From Heliopora coerulea (lineage: Eukaryota > Cnidaria > Anthozoa > Scleralcyonacea > Helioporidae): DNA of 64,000 nt. The position numbers and the translations under genes were made by a program. A model generated the notes under the pieces. It did not search any database and was not told where the DNA came from. It saw only the letters and a program-made list of their open reading frames with translations. This document shows positions 13,801-25,837 of this stretch, piece after piece. The first letter of the stretch is position 1, and each line of letters opens with the position of its first letter. Location: NCBI GenBank assembly GCA_030142905.1, contig JASJOG010000068.1:248001-312000 (forward strand), written 5' to 3'.

Positions 13801-14050
13801 ACTCGAGTCTTGCGTACGAGTTTTGGTCTAAATTATTGTAAGGAATGTCATTTCAACCGACTTGGAGGTCTCTTACTTTATACGCAGTTATAATTGTAAC
13901 TTTTAAGTGCAGTGAAGAAAAGTGCAGAGAAGAGAAGTGCAGGGAAGAGAAGAAAGGAAAAGAGAAAAGTGGAGAGAAGTGCAGTGAAGTAAAGTGAAAA
14001 GCTTGGATGAGACTTCTTTGCCATAGAGTTGAAAATTTACCAGACTCTAT
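10886..14050. other. TNIP-like 3' flank and intergenic DNA, nothing recognised
   Basis: This probably starts with the 3' UTR of the TNIP-like gene. I found no AATAAA in the first kilobase after the stop. A purine-rich stretch (about 13910-14000, GAAGAGAAGTGCAG-type units) is the only structure seen. The open frames on both strands look random. Confidence 0.5.
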
Positions 14051-14164
14051 GCAAACGTCGCCGCCAATTTAATATTCTTAAGATGTGCATTAAATATAGT
14101 CCAACCAGCTAGTTAGACTAATTTGAATGCACATAAAAGAATGTTAAATTGGCGGCCATTTTTG
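14051..14164. repeat. Small fold-back element
   Basis: The left arm begins GCAAACGTCGCCGCCAATTT and the right arm ends AAATTGGCGGCCATTTTTGC. The arms are about 48 bp with scattered mismatches and enclose a spacer of about 15 bp. A half copy of the GCCGCCAATTTAAA end occurs near 32507. Confidence 0.7.
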
Positions 14165-14637
14165 CGTATGGTATACTCAGTGGAATGGTTGGCAAGAAGT
14201 TCATGAACATGTCTGAGACGAGTATTCTGCAGAAAATAGATTCCCAGTAGTTGGACGTAGAATAGCATCGGGTTAATAATTAGGTTAGAATGTAGGTTGA
14301 GTCTGTCAGTAAAAGGTGTCAAGATAAGAATGAGGCATTTTTTATTTCTTCTGGTTTAAAAATGTTTTGTACTTGGTTATGAATCGTGATACGGCACCTA
14401 CGGATTTCCTTGTGGCGTTTTAATTTTCGATAATTTATCGAAGACATAGAAATACAACGAATTTTATATTGTCTTCTGGCAAGAGCGACATGACAGAAAA
14501 TTTGGTGATTATCATGAGTGGATACCCGTGATTTTTCATTTGAATTTTTATTTGATTTTCTGTTTGTAAACAAAAAAGAGCGGCGGCTTTGCGAAATGAG
14601 TGAAAAATCCCTTTGATAATTAAACCATCTTTGATTA

Positions 14638-14696
14638 GAGTGATAGCTCAGAGGCTAGAGCCATTTTCAGGTCGTGGGTTCGACTCCCACTCACTC
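14638..14696 (+). repeat. tRNA-like sequence lacking an anticodon arm (SINE head or tRNA relic)
   Basis: GAGTGA (14638-14643) pairs with TCACTC (14691-14696) as a 6-bp acceptor stem. A D arm with GCTC/GAGC stem (14646-14661) and a T arm GTGGG-TTCGACT-CCCAC (14674-14690) are intact. They match pol III A-box and B-box patterns. Only 12 nt separate the D and T arms, so the anticodon arm is absent and this cannot be an ordinary tRNA. Most likely it is a tRNA-derived retroposon head or a deleted tRNA copy. Confidence 0.65.
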
Positions 14697-15496
14697 AGCA
14701 TCGGCTATGGTTTTTCCCACCTGTCCAATCACTTTTTAAAGTCTCTAAGTCTGCTATAAATCCTAATTTAAACTGAAATGAAAACTGTATTTATCGAGGT
14801 CAATATTAAATAGTGAAAACTGTAATGACCTTTTGGCTCTCACATTTTACGGACTTAACGTATAATATTCTATTCCAAATTGAGGCAGTCTTGAAATAAG
14901 GGAAGACACATCTGCATTAGGCATAAGTTTTATTGACTTGTCCGCATCTGAAAGAAATATAATTAAGTCTCCTGATCAAAACATTTTTAAACGAGGAGAA
15001 AAGAAGAAAATATAATATCCTTACGTTTATATATACCAAGTTACGATTGACGTTGTATTTTAGTGTTACTGTAATTCGATATATGATTAAAATGTGTATT
15101 TAGAATAAAAGTATTGGAAAGAACGTTATCTCTAATAATTTTTTGCCCATAATAAAAACCGATCAGAACTTGAGAAACGGGTTTTTAGATTGCAAGATGA
15201 TTCAATAAATTTGATTTGTGTGAAAACCGAGTAATGGGCCGTTGTTTGCTGATGTCTTTTAAGTGCTGACATTCATGCTTTTCTAAGGTTTGAGAAAGCG
15301 TAAACACTTAATAGAGTACAAGATGTGAGGTGACCCATAAGGTAAATGTTTAGCTGGGGATCGGTAGTGGCATACGGCGGCTTTTCTATTGAAGGGGCAA
15401 AACCGTAAATTTTCTGACGAACTTTAAGAAAGCCACATCAGCCCCTGAATTTCGTCCAAGTGTTAAACTTGGTTTCCCTAGGAGACGTATAAGGTT

Positions 15497-15629
15497 TGAT
15501 TTCCAGTAGGCGGAATTTTCCGCGCGGACGAAATTTTTTCTTTGTCCCATGGCTTTCAAGTGGGACTAATTAGTAAAAAACAAAGAAAAAGTTTTGTCCG
15601 CGCGGAAAATTCCGCATAGTGGAAAATCA
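15497..15629. repeat. Hairpin element with GC-rich arms
   Basis: The left arm, TGATTTCCAGTAGGCGGAAT followed by TTTCCGCGCGGAC and an A/T run, is mirrored by a right arm ending CCGCATAGTGGAAAATCA. The arms are about 50 bp and surround a loop of about 32 bp. This is typical of a very short MITE. Confidence 0.7.
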
Positions 15630-16859
15630 GCCGCAAGAGTCGTCGTTTCATAAGTTTCATTGAGTAAATAGAGTAAATCTTTTGGTTTATCATTTTTTGA
15701 TACGCTATCTTTGTTTCGTGGTGTCAAATTTCTGACAGCAATATCCGGAGGGAATCGACCTCCTCGCCCGCGCAACATACATACCACGGGGGGTGGAGAA
15801 CTAAATATAGCCAGGGACGCCAACCACGTGCCTGGGGTGTTTTGAGAGGCTGGGTGCCAGGCGGGGAATCGCCTTGGCAATAGATGGAAATCACGTAACA
15901 AAATTTTCCAATATACTTGGAAAACTGATAACTCGTATGACTTTCAAATACGTTGGTAAATTTTTTCCACAATTCCCAGCCTTTGCCATGGCTTTCCTGT
16001 TAAGGCATTTCTCTACCATGTCACCAGTCACAAGAAACCCCATGGACATGAGGCTGCAGGGATGCAAGTTTACTTGCCATAAGGTATTTTTAGAAAGAGA
16101 GAAAAGTTGCATAGATAACTGACGTTAACCAATACCGCGTGAACCACGAAAGGTGGCATGATAATTTCCTCCAGGGGTGGCCACTTGAGTTTTACCTTTC
16201 AATGTGCAGGTAAGCATTCAGGGTAAATACTTAAACAGTTTACTGGCCTTTGACCTACTTACATCTCATATCTCTGTCTCATAGAGTAGCAATACTGACC
16301 TAATATTTGGAGACATTGTAGGTTTAAATATTTATTCCAAATGAAACTACTCGAACCAGAGAAAGTATAAAGCATATCTATGTCTTCACACCAACAATGG
16401 TAGATTTTATTTTAAAATGTTTTACAGTAAATTGTAAAACACATTTCATTTAAATCAATAACAGCAGTTTTAAATCTCAACTTTAAATACGACTGATATG
16501 AAGAGGTGATTTGGCTTATCAATCTGGACCTACTGTACAAGCTTAGAAGGTAGTGTGTGGTTGGTGAATGTTGTTAGGAGAAAATGAATTTACAGGAACC
16601 AATCTTGTCATGGATATTTCAAATTTCCAGTTTCTTTTTCCCATTCACTTGTCTTCTATACTTTTGGTAGTGCCTCTTTTACTTTGCATCCCATTTACTC
16701 CACTTCCATTCAGGAAGTAAATTACTGTATTATGGTAACAATGCAAGATACCTGGAATAATTTCTTTTTTGCTGGAGCTCAAGTAGCACTCCTGAGCAGA
16801 ATCATAGTTCATCCCTGATGATTTATGACAACCTTATAACTTAAATTTTTTGGCAGACT
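15630..16859. other. Intergenic and probable MRTO4 3' flank
   Basis: No supported gene. AATAAA in minus-strand sense occurs at about 16406-16411 and 16331-16336. Either could serve MRTO4, whose stop codon is about 450-525 bp away. Confidence 0.4.
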
Positions 16860-19800
16860 TTAGGTGAATTCCTCAAATGTTCCATCATTTGACCAAACAC
16901 ACACAAGGCTAACATGGAATTCAGCCATTGGATGTCCCAGTAACTTCTAAAAATAAAGACAAATTAAGAAAAGATTGTTATGCTTGGATATTGGTCATGG
17001 TAAGAATACTTTTCTTTAAGACTGGTAGGTGAAAATGGAATCCACCCTGGTGTGCAAGAGCTATGAGGGGAGGAGGTAGTTGGGGCAACTACCCTGGGAC
17101 CCAGGCCCTTTAAGGGACAAAAGCTGTGCATGGCTGAGGTCTTAGCAAAACAAAGGCCTGCATATGAAACAAAAAACAATTAGCATGCAACAGTCAAAAA
17201 GCACTCTTCCCTGCAAGGCCTGTTATAGCCTGTTTCTCTGGGTTACAAATAGTTCCTGGTGGCACCCAAACCAAATACAAAATGATGTAAATTTTTCTTG
17301 GTCACACTGATTATCAGGTTTGGATGTTGATTCCTGGTCCTTATTTTTAGACAGCAGCCCAGGGTACATGGTAACGGTGGGAACAAAGGGAGGCAAAACA
17401 TCTACACATAATACCTCCTGTATTTTGACCATTTATATGTGGTATAATGAATATCATGTCCATGGTTTCTGGTATTGTGGTGATGCTGAACATGCTGTGG
17501 AGTACTTTTGAAACAAAGTAAGAGCTCCCAAAATAAAACAACTTACAAGAGTTCTTGCTTGCTCAGGAGAAAGTATGTCACCCTGTTTACAAACTTCATG
17601 ATCTTTCAGCAAAATTACTTTTCCTAGATAATGCAAATTCAACCCCAAATTCAGATTATCATCCTCAAGCATACATGTATGCACACCTACACAAATACAT
17701 AGACACATGTATATATGTATAAAAGAATTTAAAGGGCTGTGTTCAGCCAAATTTACGAAACAAAAAATCCCTGATGATTCAAGCAAAGGCATTCACAACA
17801 ATGAGACATTGGGTCAACAAAAGACTTTTGCTTAAAATATCAGGTATTTTTGTTTTACAAATTTCAGCAGTACACCAGAATTCAAATTCTCACAGTACAT
17901 TATTGTTTCTTTTAGTGTTTGATGAGTCACCTTTTTGGAGTGAAGTAGGAAGACCCAGTTGTCTTAAGTTTGGTTCCATGGAATGGGTGAATTGATCTAG
18001 TGGTCCTACATTGATAAGGATAAAAGTAAAAGCATTTGATGATTATTCTTCAACTCTGGAAGATTTGGATTCAATTTTGAGACTGGAAATAGGGCTGCAA
18101 TTGTAATGCAATACATCTTAAGACATTTAATCAACTTTCAACAAATTATGCAGTACATCTTAATGTGATGTGAGATCAAACAAAATTTCATATCCAACTA
18201 GATTTTATGACTATGAAATATGACTTCAACTCTAAATAATTTAACAATTAAATTTGTTGATGATTCTGAACAAAATACCTGCATCTAAGTTCACATCATA
18301 CGTGGCAATATTTCCAGACCGTGCATAGTCAAACTCTTTGAAATCTGAAAACCATCTACAATGTTAGAAAAAAAACCCCTAAATACCAGTCTAATTATTT
18401 GGGCTAAAATTCCATGCTACATTTGAATCAAATACCATTTATGCTTATATATGCATTTCATTCTCTTCTCAAAGAACACACACTTACTGAATAACCTCAT
18501 CTTTAGTTTTGTTTGTAAAAATTAAACCTTTTTGGCCTTTCAAGTGCTGATAAAAATAATTGGAGGTATACAAGATTAATTTCTGTCATCCATACTTTAA
18601 AATAAGAAATAACTTTGATTTAGAAAAATATACTTGTGGAATAAATTATGTAGCAGAAGTTAGATTGAGAGATGGTACCTTGCTAACTTGTGACAATTTT
18701 TCTTTGTATTCATCTTCCTTATTTTTTCCAAGAGCTACCATCATTACCTTGTTTTTGCCAAAGAAAAACCTGAGAAGGTAAATATCCAAATAAATCCATA
18801 TGATTTTTAAACATATTTATGTACAAGTATGACTGTTTTATATATAGTAATGTAAATAAAGGTGTGTTTCACTTTATTAAATTTTATACAGAGTTTGTGC
18901 ATAGTATTATTTTAGAAGGATGGACATACTGGTATGTGGAACATGGCCCCTTGAAAAATAGATATTTATACTCTGAATGGTACCATTGTAAAACAAGTTG
19001 TATAATGTGACAGTTCTGGACATATTCTTTATCATATATCTTTTCATTTTGTTCATCAGTTTTAGCACTTTTTCTGCAACTGCTTTAATAAAACTAGCAA
19101 GAATCAGTCAGTTTATAAATCCATTCAGTAACTTGCTATATACACTTCACATTCAACATTCTCCCATACCTACTGTGCTTCCACTCATTTCTCACATCTT
19201 TTAATTTGGAATTCCTCATGTTCTCAACAGAGAACACAAAAACACGGGCATAACTGTCCACACATTCTTGTACCTGCAATCAAGAAAATAAGAATAAAAG
19301 ACTATAAAACTAACAAAACACACTTTCTAAGTCTGTTTTGACAGGTAAGCTTTTGTTCTATAAACTGACATCTTCATCAGAGTAACTAAACTATTTAATG
19401 ATTTGCAAGCTTAGTGATAAAACTCAGTTGTGTTTTCCATGCATCAGTGCACTGTGTTTTATTAATTCATATCATGAAAACTCATGCAGCATAAACTTTC
19501 TTTTGCTTAGGCTGACTGACAATCCAGATCAAAATTCAAGGCCATTATCTCACTCAAAATGTCATTGTTAAATTGTAGTCCAGTTGTCCATTCTTTTTTA
19601 TTTGAATTACAAGTTAAGAATGACATTTTGGAATCTATTTTATTTTGTATTTCCTAAACCTGACAACTAGTTATGGTTTTTGGTCATTATCTCACCATAT
19701 ACAACTTGTTTACAAGAATGGCCCCAGCTTTGATAGTCGAAGTGGATTTTCCCACTATGTTTGGTAGGGCTGACTGATTATGTTTATTCATCTTGAGGCC

Positions 19801-20376
19801 ATTACCTCGCCAGATTTGCGTATTTCATGAGTATGATCCCAGCTCTGATTGTTTGGTTAGATCTTCTCCTAGCCCCTAACTTTGGCTGCACAACATGAAT
19901 TATGAACATGCTGTTAATTCCCAAAGCTGTGACAGGAATGGTACACTGTTTGCCTGGGTTGATTGACCATCCAAACCAACCTCAAGGGTCATTATTTCAC
20001 TGGACTTTGCCATTTTACAAGAACCATTTTACCTATGATAACACTTCATAGCCCTACACTGCTACGCACAGTTTTGGGCACCAGTATCATGCACACGGCC
20101 CCTTGTGGTGTAACCCAGGCTGGAGTTGAGGAGACTATCCACCTGAACGTCAGCTCAGTTTACTATTACCTCTTTTATTAAACCCGATTTGAGCTGCAGG
20201 CCTTTTTTCTTCGTTTGAGTTAAAGAAACTAGAGAAAAACACATCAAATCAAAGAAATATATTTTGATTTACGAAAATGTGAGATCAATCTCCAAACGCT
20301 TGAATAAAAATTCGAATAGGAATTTCACACACTAATAATTGGACTTACCTAATTTGTTTCGCTTGGATTTTGGCAT
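16860..20376 (-). CDS. MRTO4: MRTO4, 60S ribosome assembly factor (P0-like); 9 exons
   Basis: Exons in transcription order: 20376-20349, 20228-20170, 19273-19170, 18769-18679, 18546-18488, 18355-18279, 18005-17931, 17623-17547, 16946-16860, giving 218 aa (human about 239). MRTO4 resembles ribosomal protein P0 (uL10). In the nucleolus it holds the P0 site on pre-60S particles until P0 replaces it. Family landmarks run in order: MPKSKRN start, [111 protein letters not shown] and MAEFHVSL. Split codons are restored at every junction. The acidic tail of the human protein is missing. It is divergent from RPL19, another 60S gene. Confidence 0.95.
19509..20045. repeat. Diverged repeat units in MRTO4 intron 2
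   Basis: Three or four related units (near 19509, 19660, 19769 and 19951) share GGCTGACTGA-like starts and a (G)GTCATTATCTCAC motif. A TTTACAAGAATGGCCCCAGC-like stretch follows. Spacing is irregular, about 110-180 bp. They look like old tandem copies of one sequence. No open frame is conserved. Confidence 0.45.
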
Positions 20377-20599
20377 GCTTAAAATACTTATGAAAACTTT
20401 GATACTGTCAAACTTTCGAAGTAAACACGTGTTTCCATCCCAAAATCAATTCTATTTAATTTGTATTATGCTATTTCCCGAGGGAGCCCTTGATATTCCC
20501 AAATGTTCCTCTTTTCCCTCAGGACCTCTCGTTTGTCATGCAGCAATGAATTATGGGATGTCTACTCAAGCACGTTCTTTTTCGTGAAAAGCTGCCATC
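20377..20599. promoter_or_regulatory. Shared bidirectional promoter region, MRTO4 and RPL19
   Basis: Only 223 bp separate the two divergent start codons, so transcription of both genes must start here. On the RPL19 side a pyrimidine tract TTCTTTTTCG (20575-20584) fits a 5'-terminal oligopyrimidine start typical of ribosomal protein mRNAs. GCTGCCATC just before the ATG is a YY1-like core on the minus strand. No TATA box was seen. Exact start sites are inference. Confidence 0.75.
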
Positions 20600-21330
20600 A
20601 TGAGGTGAGGTGGTGGAAGTGTACTGAGATTTTTGGTATTTTTTAATGTAATAACGTCAAGAACCTTTAGTTTAATTTCGCTGAAAAGAGCGAAAGTCGT
20701 GATATTGCATACAAATGCAATCTAATTCTTAATACAAGTGCGAGAAGTCCATAATATTCCCTAAAAATTTTCAATTGAGACTCCTCGAAATCCGCCATGT
20801 TTGTTATGTATAAGCATGGTCACAGAGATGCAACGAGTTGTTCACACTTAGAAGCTCTCCGTTCTTGTCGAATATGTCTTAACTGCATGTGCTAATGGAT
20901 CACCAGTGAAGGCAAAGTCGTATAATTAAGAATAATATAACTTCCAGCTTGTTGAACTTTGATGGTAGTAAAATGTTATGTCGTACTGCCTCAAGTGACC
21001 ACACTTTTGATTCCATGTAGTGCAAGGTATCTTGCCAAAAACATTGCTTGAGGGAAAGTTTATAAATAAGGTAAAATGACTGGAAAGTGATGTAGTCTTC
21101 CTGCTTACAGGCTTAAATTTATATAGTATTCCTGCCTACTATTAAGCCGGCCTGTCTGACTTCGTTTGTGTTGGACTGGTGTGCAAAGTTGGCAGAAATC
21201 AAAGTCAGGAGTTGTCTAAGGCCTGATGTTGTTTTGTATAACTTCATGGTCCTGGGCTTCTGGGACAGTAATATAAAGTTTCTTGCATTGTGGCCAAGAA
21301 GTCAATCTAGCTGCATATACATAGATAGAT

Positions 21331-21376
<46 letters not shown>

Positions 21377-21621
21377 TTTGATAACAAGTATCAATAACAA
21401 AATCATATGGGTGCAGAGTGCTCAATACTGAGATAGAGTGGAATAATCACAACACAAGATTTGGTTACTTCATAAGAACTATTATTCACTACAGAACTGT
21501 TTTGTATGACAAGTCCGAAGCTTGCCACACTCGTCAAGCTTCGGACTTGTCATACGAAACAGTTCTGTAGTGAATAATAGTTCTTATGAAGTAACCAAAT
21601 CTTGTGTTGTAATTACACACA

Positions 21622-21690
<69 letters not shown>

Positions 21691-21726
21691 GTGACTTTTT
21701 GAGGTAAGCGATATAATCCCGTTCAC

Positions 21727-21783
<57 letters not shown>

Positions 21784-24700
21784 CATACTGCTTTTGCAGT
21801 CATTGCTACCTCATCCATCCTGCTTTTACTGTTATTGCTAGATCATGGTTTATTATTTATAATTATATAACTTAAAAACTGATTATCAGTCCTTAAATTT
21901 TTATATGAAGAATAAAAAAGTAATGTGAAATTTTTGAATTGAAGATCCTAATCATAGCCATGAGAAATCTGATAATCCAAAAATCTTTTTTTACTCTACC
22001 TTTCTTCTTCAGATTTAAATATTCATTAGAAAGTTGTCTTGACATTTAAATATGTAACTTTCTCATGACATTTGAGACTTTCTAACCATTTATAAGAGTG
22101 TTCTAGTTTAACCTATGGACTGGTTATGGGTTTGAATATGTTGTTTGTGACTTTGCAGTGGACTGTGATGTGTTTAATGTCCAATTTCATCCATAGTCAA
22201 TCATCAGTTTTAACCTTTTCCATGTAATTTGTCCTTGTCATTTCCAGCACTCTTAAGTTACAGAAGCGACTTGCAGCAAGCGTCCTGAAGTGTGGAAAGC
22301 GAAAAGTGTGGCTGGATCCAAATGAAGCCAATGAAATTGCCAATGCTAATTCACGTAAGTAGGAATGGTTTGTATGTGTGCAAAAACCAAGCCAGCCAAT
22401 GATTAAAAACCTTTGCTGTTCACATGCTGATATTTGTGAGGATAAACCTTACCTACTATGAGGCTGGTGAATTAGAGAAAGTGTCTCTGATCCTACTTGG
22501 AGAAGTTTTGTACAGCCACTTTGACATTGGCCTGCCGAGTGCTCCTAGTTCTTTAGCCAATATTCAAGGAGTTCTTCCCCTAGATAAACCATTCACTGTG
22601 TTTTTCTTAGACAACTTTTGAATACTGGTCTGATATGGCAGCTCCTGAAAAACCTTGTTCAGCACTCCCATTTCAATCATTGCAACAAGTTTTTGTATTC
22701 TTAAACTGTGTAAGAAATGAAAACATTGTGGGCCTTAAGAAAAGAATTTCCTGTCACTGGGGATGTGGAGATGGCATTCACAACAATCCAGTTTTTGAAA
22801 ATTGTTTGTTGGCATACATGTGAACTAATAGACAATATGAAATTCTCAAAGCCATGTGGACATACACTGGTAACTGGCACTTCCATGATCAATTGAAATC
22901 TATTTTCAAAGTGCTCATTGAACAGGTCCAAAATCAAACACAAGGAAGTGAAAAATATACCCAGACACAACCTTAAGAGTAATTTTCTTCAGGTTGCATG
23001 GGATGAATGGGCTGGAGAAGGCAAATTCAGTTCATTACTGGCCAAGTTTGATAATAAAAATCTATGTCCCAGGACCCACTTTCCAACTGGTAAATCCCTC
23101 AGAACAAAAGACTCTTGAGGAAAAGCTTACCAGTATCCAGGTCAGCAGTTAGATGAAGCTTGGAATGGCATGTAAACACATTCTAACACCATCAGATCTG
23201 TTCAGGAATATGAGGTAATCCATGGTGGCAATTAAATGTATCAATGTTGATATCTTAATTTGTATCAGAAATGTTCCACCTGGTTGGTGGTGAATTGTGG
23301 AGGCAGGACCTAGATTATGCTGATGAATAGTGCATGGCCTTCAAATTGAAATTCTAATTTCATTTCCCTCAGAGACTTTCATTCCAAAACGCAGACTGCA
23401 AGGAATGCAGGATCTGGGGACCGAGAATGCGCTTACCTATGGTTGCTGTAATGAAATGCAATCAAAGTTAATGGTAAACAAAATTCTCAAAAGCACCAAA
23501 CATCGAATTTTTAAACAATTTCCGTGGGAATCTATGGAACTTCTATAGATTTAGGGTTTCACGACTTCAGGGTATCCTACAATTGCGTCGGAGATAGGAG
23601 GACACATCTGTTTTACTACCTCCTGGTTAATATTTCTTGCTTTGTGCAAGATTCAAAAGAATTAGTTCTTTTAAGCAATGCCTGTGGGGCAAATCGATGT
23701 GCAGTAGGTATTGAAGGTAGATCGTCCTGGTTAGGTTAGGGTAGTCATGTGAAAGACTGTTGGTTACTGCAATTTTGCCAGTCTCAGCGGCGATCATCTT
23801 CAGAATCAAGGTCGAATACGTACTGATTCTCCAGGGTTCAAACCATTTGCTTTAAATTAATAAGCATATAAAAGGACATCAAATAAGCCATTAAGGCATC
23901 ATTTATGGATGAAATGCCTAATTCGGTAACTAAATATACCCACGAATGATAGATGAACGTTCGTCAAGCTCTATCCTCAGAAAAACGATTACTGAGCCCG
24001 AGACGTGGATCGAACCCTCAACCTTCTGATGACTGGTGAGACGCCCTAACCATCGAGCTACTAAGACTCAGATGGTGAGCTAAGGTGCAAGTTCGACATA
24101 TGTGTGACCTAAGCGGAAGCCACTATATGTTAATAATAGCAATAATATATATCATAATATACTTACGTTTCGGATTTCTCTTTAAAATCTCAACTTTATT
24201 TCACGTATTGACTTGTTCCTGTTTTACCAGGTCAAAATGTTCGCAAGTTAATAAAAGATGGTTTAATTATAAGGAAACCGCAAATCGTACACAGCCGATC
24301 GCGAGTACGAAAAGCCGACGAAGCTCGGCGAAAGGGCCGACACATGGGCTACGGTAAGCGAAAGGGTACCGCTAATGCCCGGATGCCGGAGAAAATAATT
24401 TGGATGAGAAGGATGCGAGTACTGAGGCGTCTTCTTCGAAAGTACAGGGAGTCAAAGAAAATTGACGTTCATATGTACCACGCTTTATACCTGAAGGCGA
24501 AAGGAAACATGTTCAAGAATAAACGTGTTCTCATGGAGTACATTCACAAGAAGAAGGCAGAGAAGGCTCGTGCCAAGTTACTGAGGTAGGCGCGTGCGCT
24601 CAGAAAAGTTAGCTGTTACTACTTTCACAGCAGCAAGACACACAAGGAATACCGACTAAGGATATACCTTTGGGTCTATTTGTTTGCGATAGTTTCTACC

Positions 24701-25168
24701 CCGTCATATCATGGTCGTTTATTACTGTTCAGTTTTACCGAAGAAACTTTTCTTAGTTCGTATCGCTCGGCAATCGTTTAATTTTTGCGAGATTTTGACC
24801 AACGCTTGTTAATTTCCTCATGTCTTAGACGAAACAGCTCCCAAATACACTAACCCTGGTAGAATATTAGGTATTTTATAACGGGCGATGTTATAGAAAA
24901 GTTCACAGTGTCTTGACAATATGTCTCCGTGATTAGACCTTAGTTAGTCAGAGGGGAGCCCCTAGACTCGACTCATAGCTGGATGTCGTAGAGAAACTTT
25001 CTAGAGGTTATTCTCAAGTACTCCTTATCAATTTGCAGTGACCAAGCCGAAGCCAGACGTCAAAAAAGCAAAGCTGCAAGACAGAGGCGTGCAGATCGTG
25101 TCGAACAGAAACAAAAAGATCTGTTGAAGGCTAGCTCACAAGAAGAGGATGTGCCATCTTCGAAGTAG
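20600..25168 (+). CDS. RPL19: 60S ribosomal protein L19 (eL19); 4 exons
   Basis: Exons: 20600-20604 (ATGAG only), 22248-22354, 24231-24585, 25039-25168, giving 198 aa (human 196). eL19 is a basic protein of the cytosolic large ribosomal subunit that reaches across the intersubunit bridge by its long C-terminal helix. The rebuilt protein starts [19 protein letters not shown] and continues [70 protein letters not shown] and ends EEDVPSSK. It matches the family along its whole length. All codons split by introns are restored. The introns carry a palindrome, microsatellites and a SINE. I saw no clear intronic snoRNA. It is divergent from MRTO4 and convergent with the SEA-domain gene. Confidence 0.98.
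21319..21377. repeat. GATA / CATA / TA / TG compound microsatellite
   Basis: ATAGATAGATAGATACATAC-type units pass into TA and then GTGT dinucleotides, in RPL19 intron 1. Confidence 0.95.
21445..21614. repeat. Near-perfect 80-bp palindrome in RPL19 intron 1
   Basis: The left arm (21445-21524) and right arm (21535-21614) are reverse complements with only about two mismatches. They enclose a 10-bp loop, CCACACTCGT. The arms include AAGATTTGGTTACTTCATAA and ACAAGTCCGAAGCTTG. Microsatellites abut both sides, so this is likely a MITE inserted in or generating simple repeats. Confidence 0.9.
21615..21690. repeat. CATA and TA microsatellite
   Basis: About nine CATA units are followed by a TA run, directly adjoining the palindrome. 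Confidence 0.95.
21727..21779. repeat. TA dinucleotide microsatellite
   Basis: An uninterrupted run of about 26 TA units in RPL19 intron 1. Confidence 0.95.
23940..24070 (-). repeat. tRNA-derived SINE in RPL19 intron 2
   Basis: In minus-strand sense, 24070-23993 folds as a tRNA. The acceptor TGAGTCT pairs with GGGCTCA (some G-U). There is an A-box TAGCTCGATGG and a B-box GGGTTCGATCC. A tail follows: TTTTTCTGAGGATAGAGCTT, then GACGAACG-TTCATCTATCATTC. The tail matches the palindrome at 48968-49047, so it is a repeat family, not a working tRNA gene. Confidence 0.75.
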
Positions 25169-25206
25169 AAAGCTTGCTTCAACTTGACACAAAATATTTG
25201 AGAAAA

Positions 25207-25212
25207 AATAAA
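25207..25212 (+). terminator. Poly(A) signal of RPL19
   Basis: AATAAA, about 40 bp after the RPL19 stop codon, in an A-rich stretch. Confidence 0.8.
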
Positions 25213-25570
25213 AATATCCTGATCCCAAATTTGCGCGTGTTTTAGATTATGGTAGTCTGCCTCCTTCGAGGACTCGGCAATCTGGTCAGGGATCAGACCG
25301 GTTTGATCAAGTTGCCGCTGGCCTCATTTATGAGCGAAGAAAACAGTTGTAGAGGCTGTAGGAAGAGAAAAACAGAAAATCACGAGCCATGGGCCCTAAC
25401 ACCCGCTCTGCGTCGATTGATCGCTTGTTCGACACCTTGAAGTGATACAAACTTGGATTACTTGCCCAAACGGAAATCGGCAAGCTTGACAAAGAATATG
25501 ATCAATTCTTTCGCGGGCTAGATTGAGTACCTGTTCACGCGGATTTGTTTAACAGAGTCATTTGCTGATT

Positions 25571-25576
25571 TTTATT
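25571..25576 (-). terminator. Candidate poly(A) signal of the SEA-domain gene
   Basis: TTTATT on the plus strand is AATAAA in the sense of the minus-strand gene, about 260 bp past its stop codon. Confidence 0.4.
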
Positions 25577-25837
25577 AATGTTACGTGTGCAAAAGCTTTG
25601 AAATACACACGCCGTTGTGCGCTACGCGACTTGCGAAGAGCATTTAAATCTACGGAAATACTTATACTTATTGTACAAAACGCTTACAAATGTCGAATCT
25701 GTGCTAGAGAATGCATATGGCATGTCAATACGCTTCATGGTTAAACTCTTTTAGCAGGTCTACTTTCTAAGGAAAAAAAAGACTGTTTACAGGAGTAGAT
25801 TTTCCTTAATTGTAACAGCTTTATCAGAGAACAATGT

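Noticed and set aside
15566..15901. 111-aa minus-strand frame
   Set aside because: It begins inside the hairpin element at 15497-15629 and resembles no family.
24586..25038. snoRNA in RPL19 intron 3
   Set aside because: No C/D box pair or H/ACA box arrangement could be placed with confidence.
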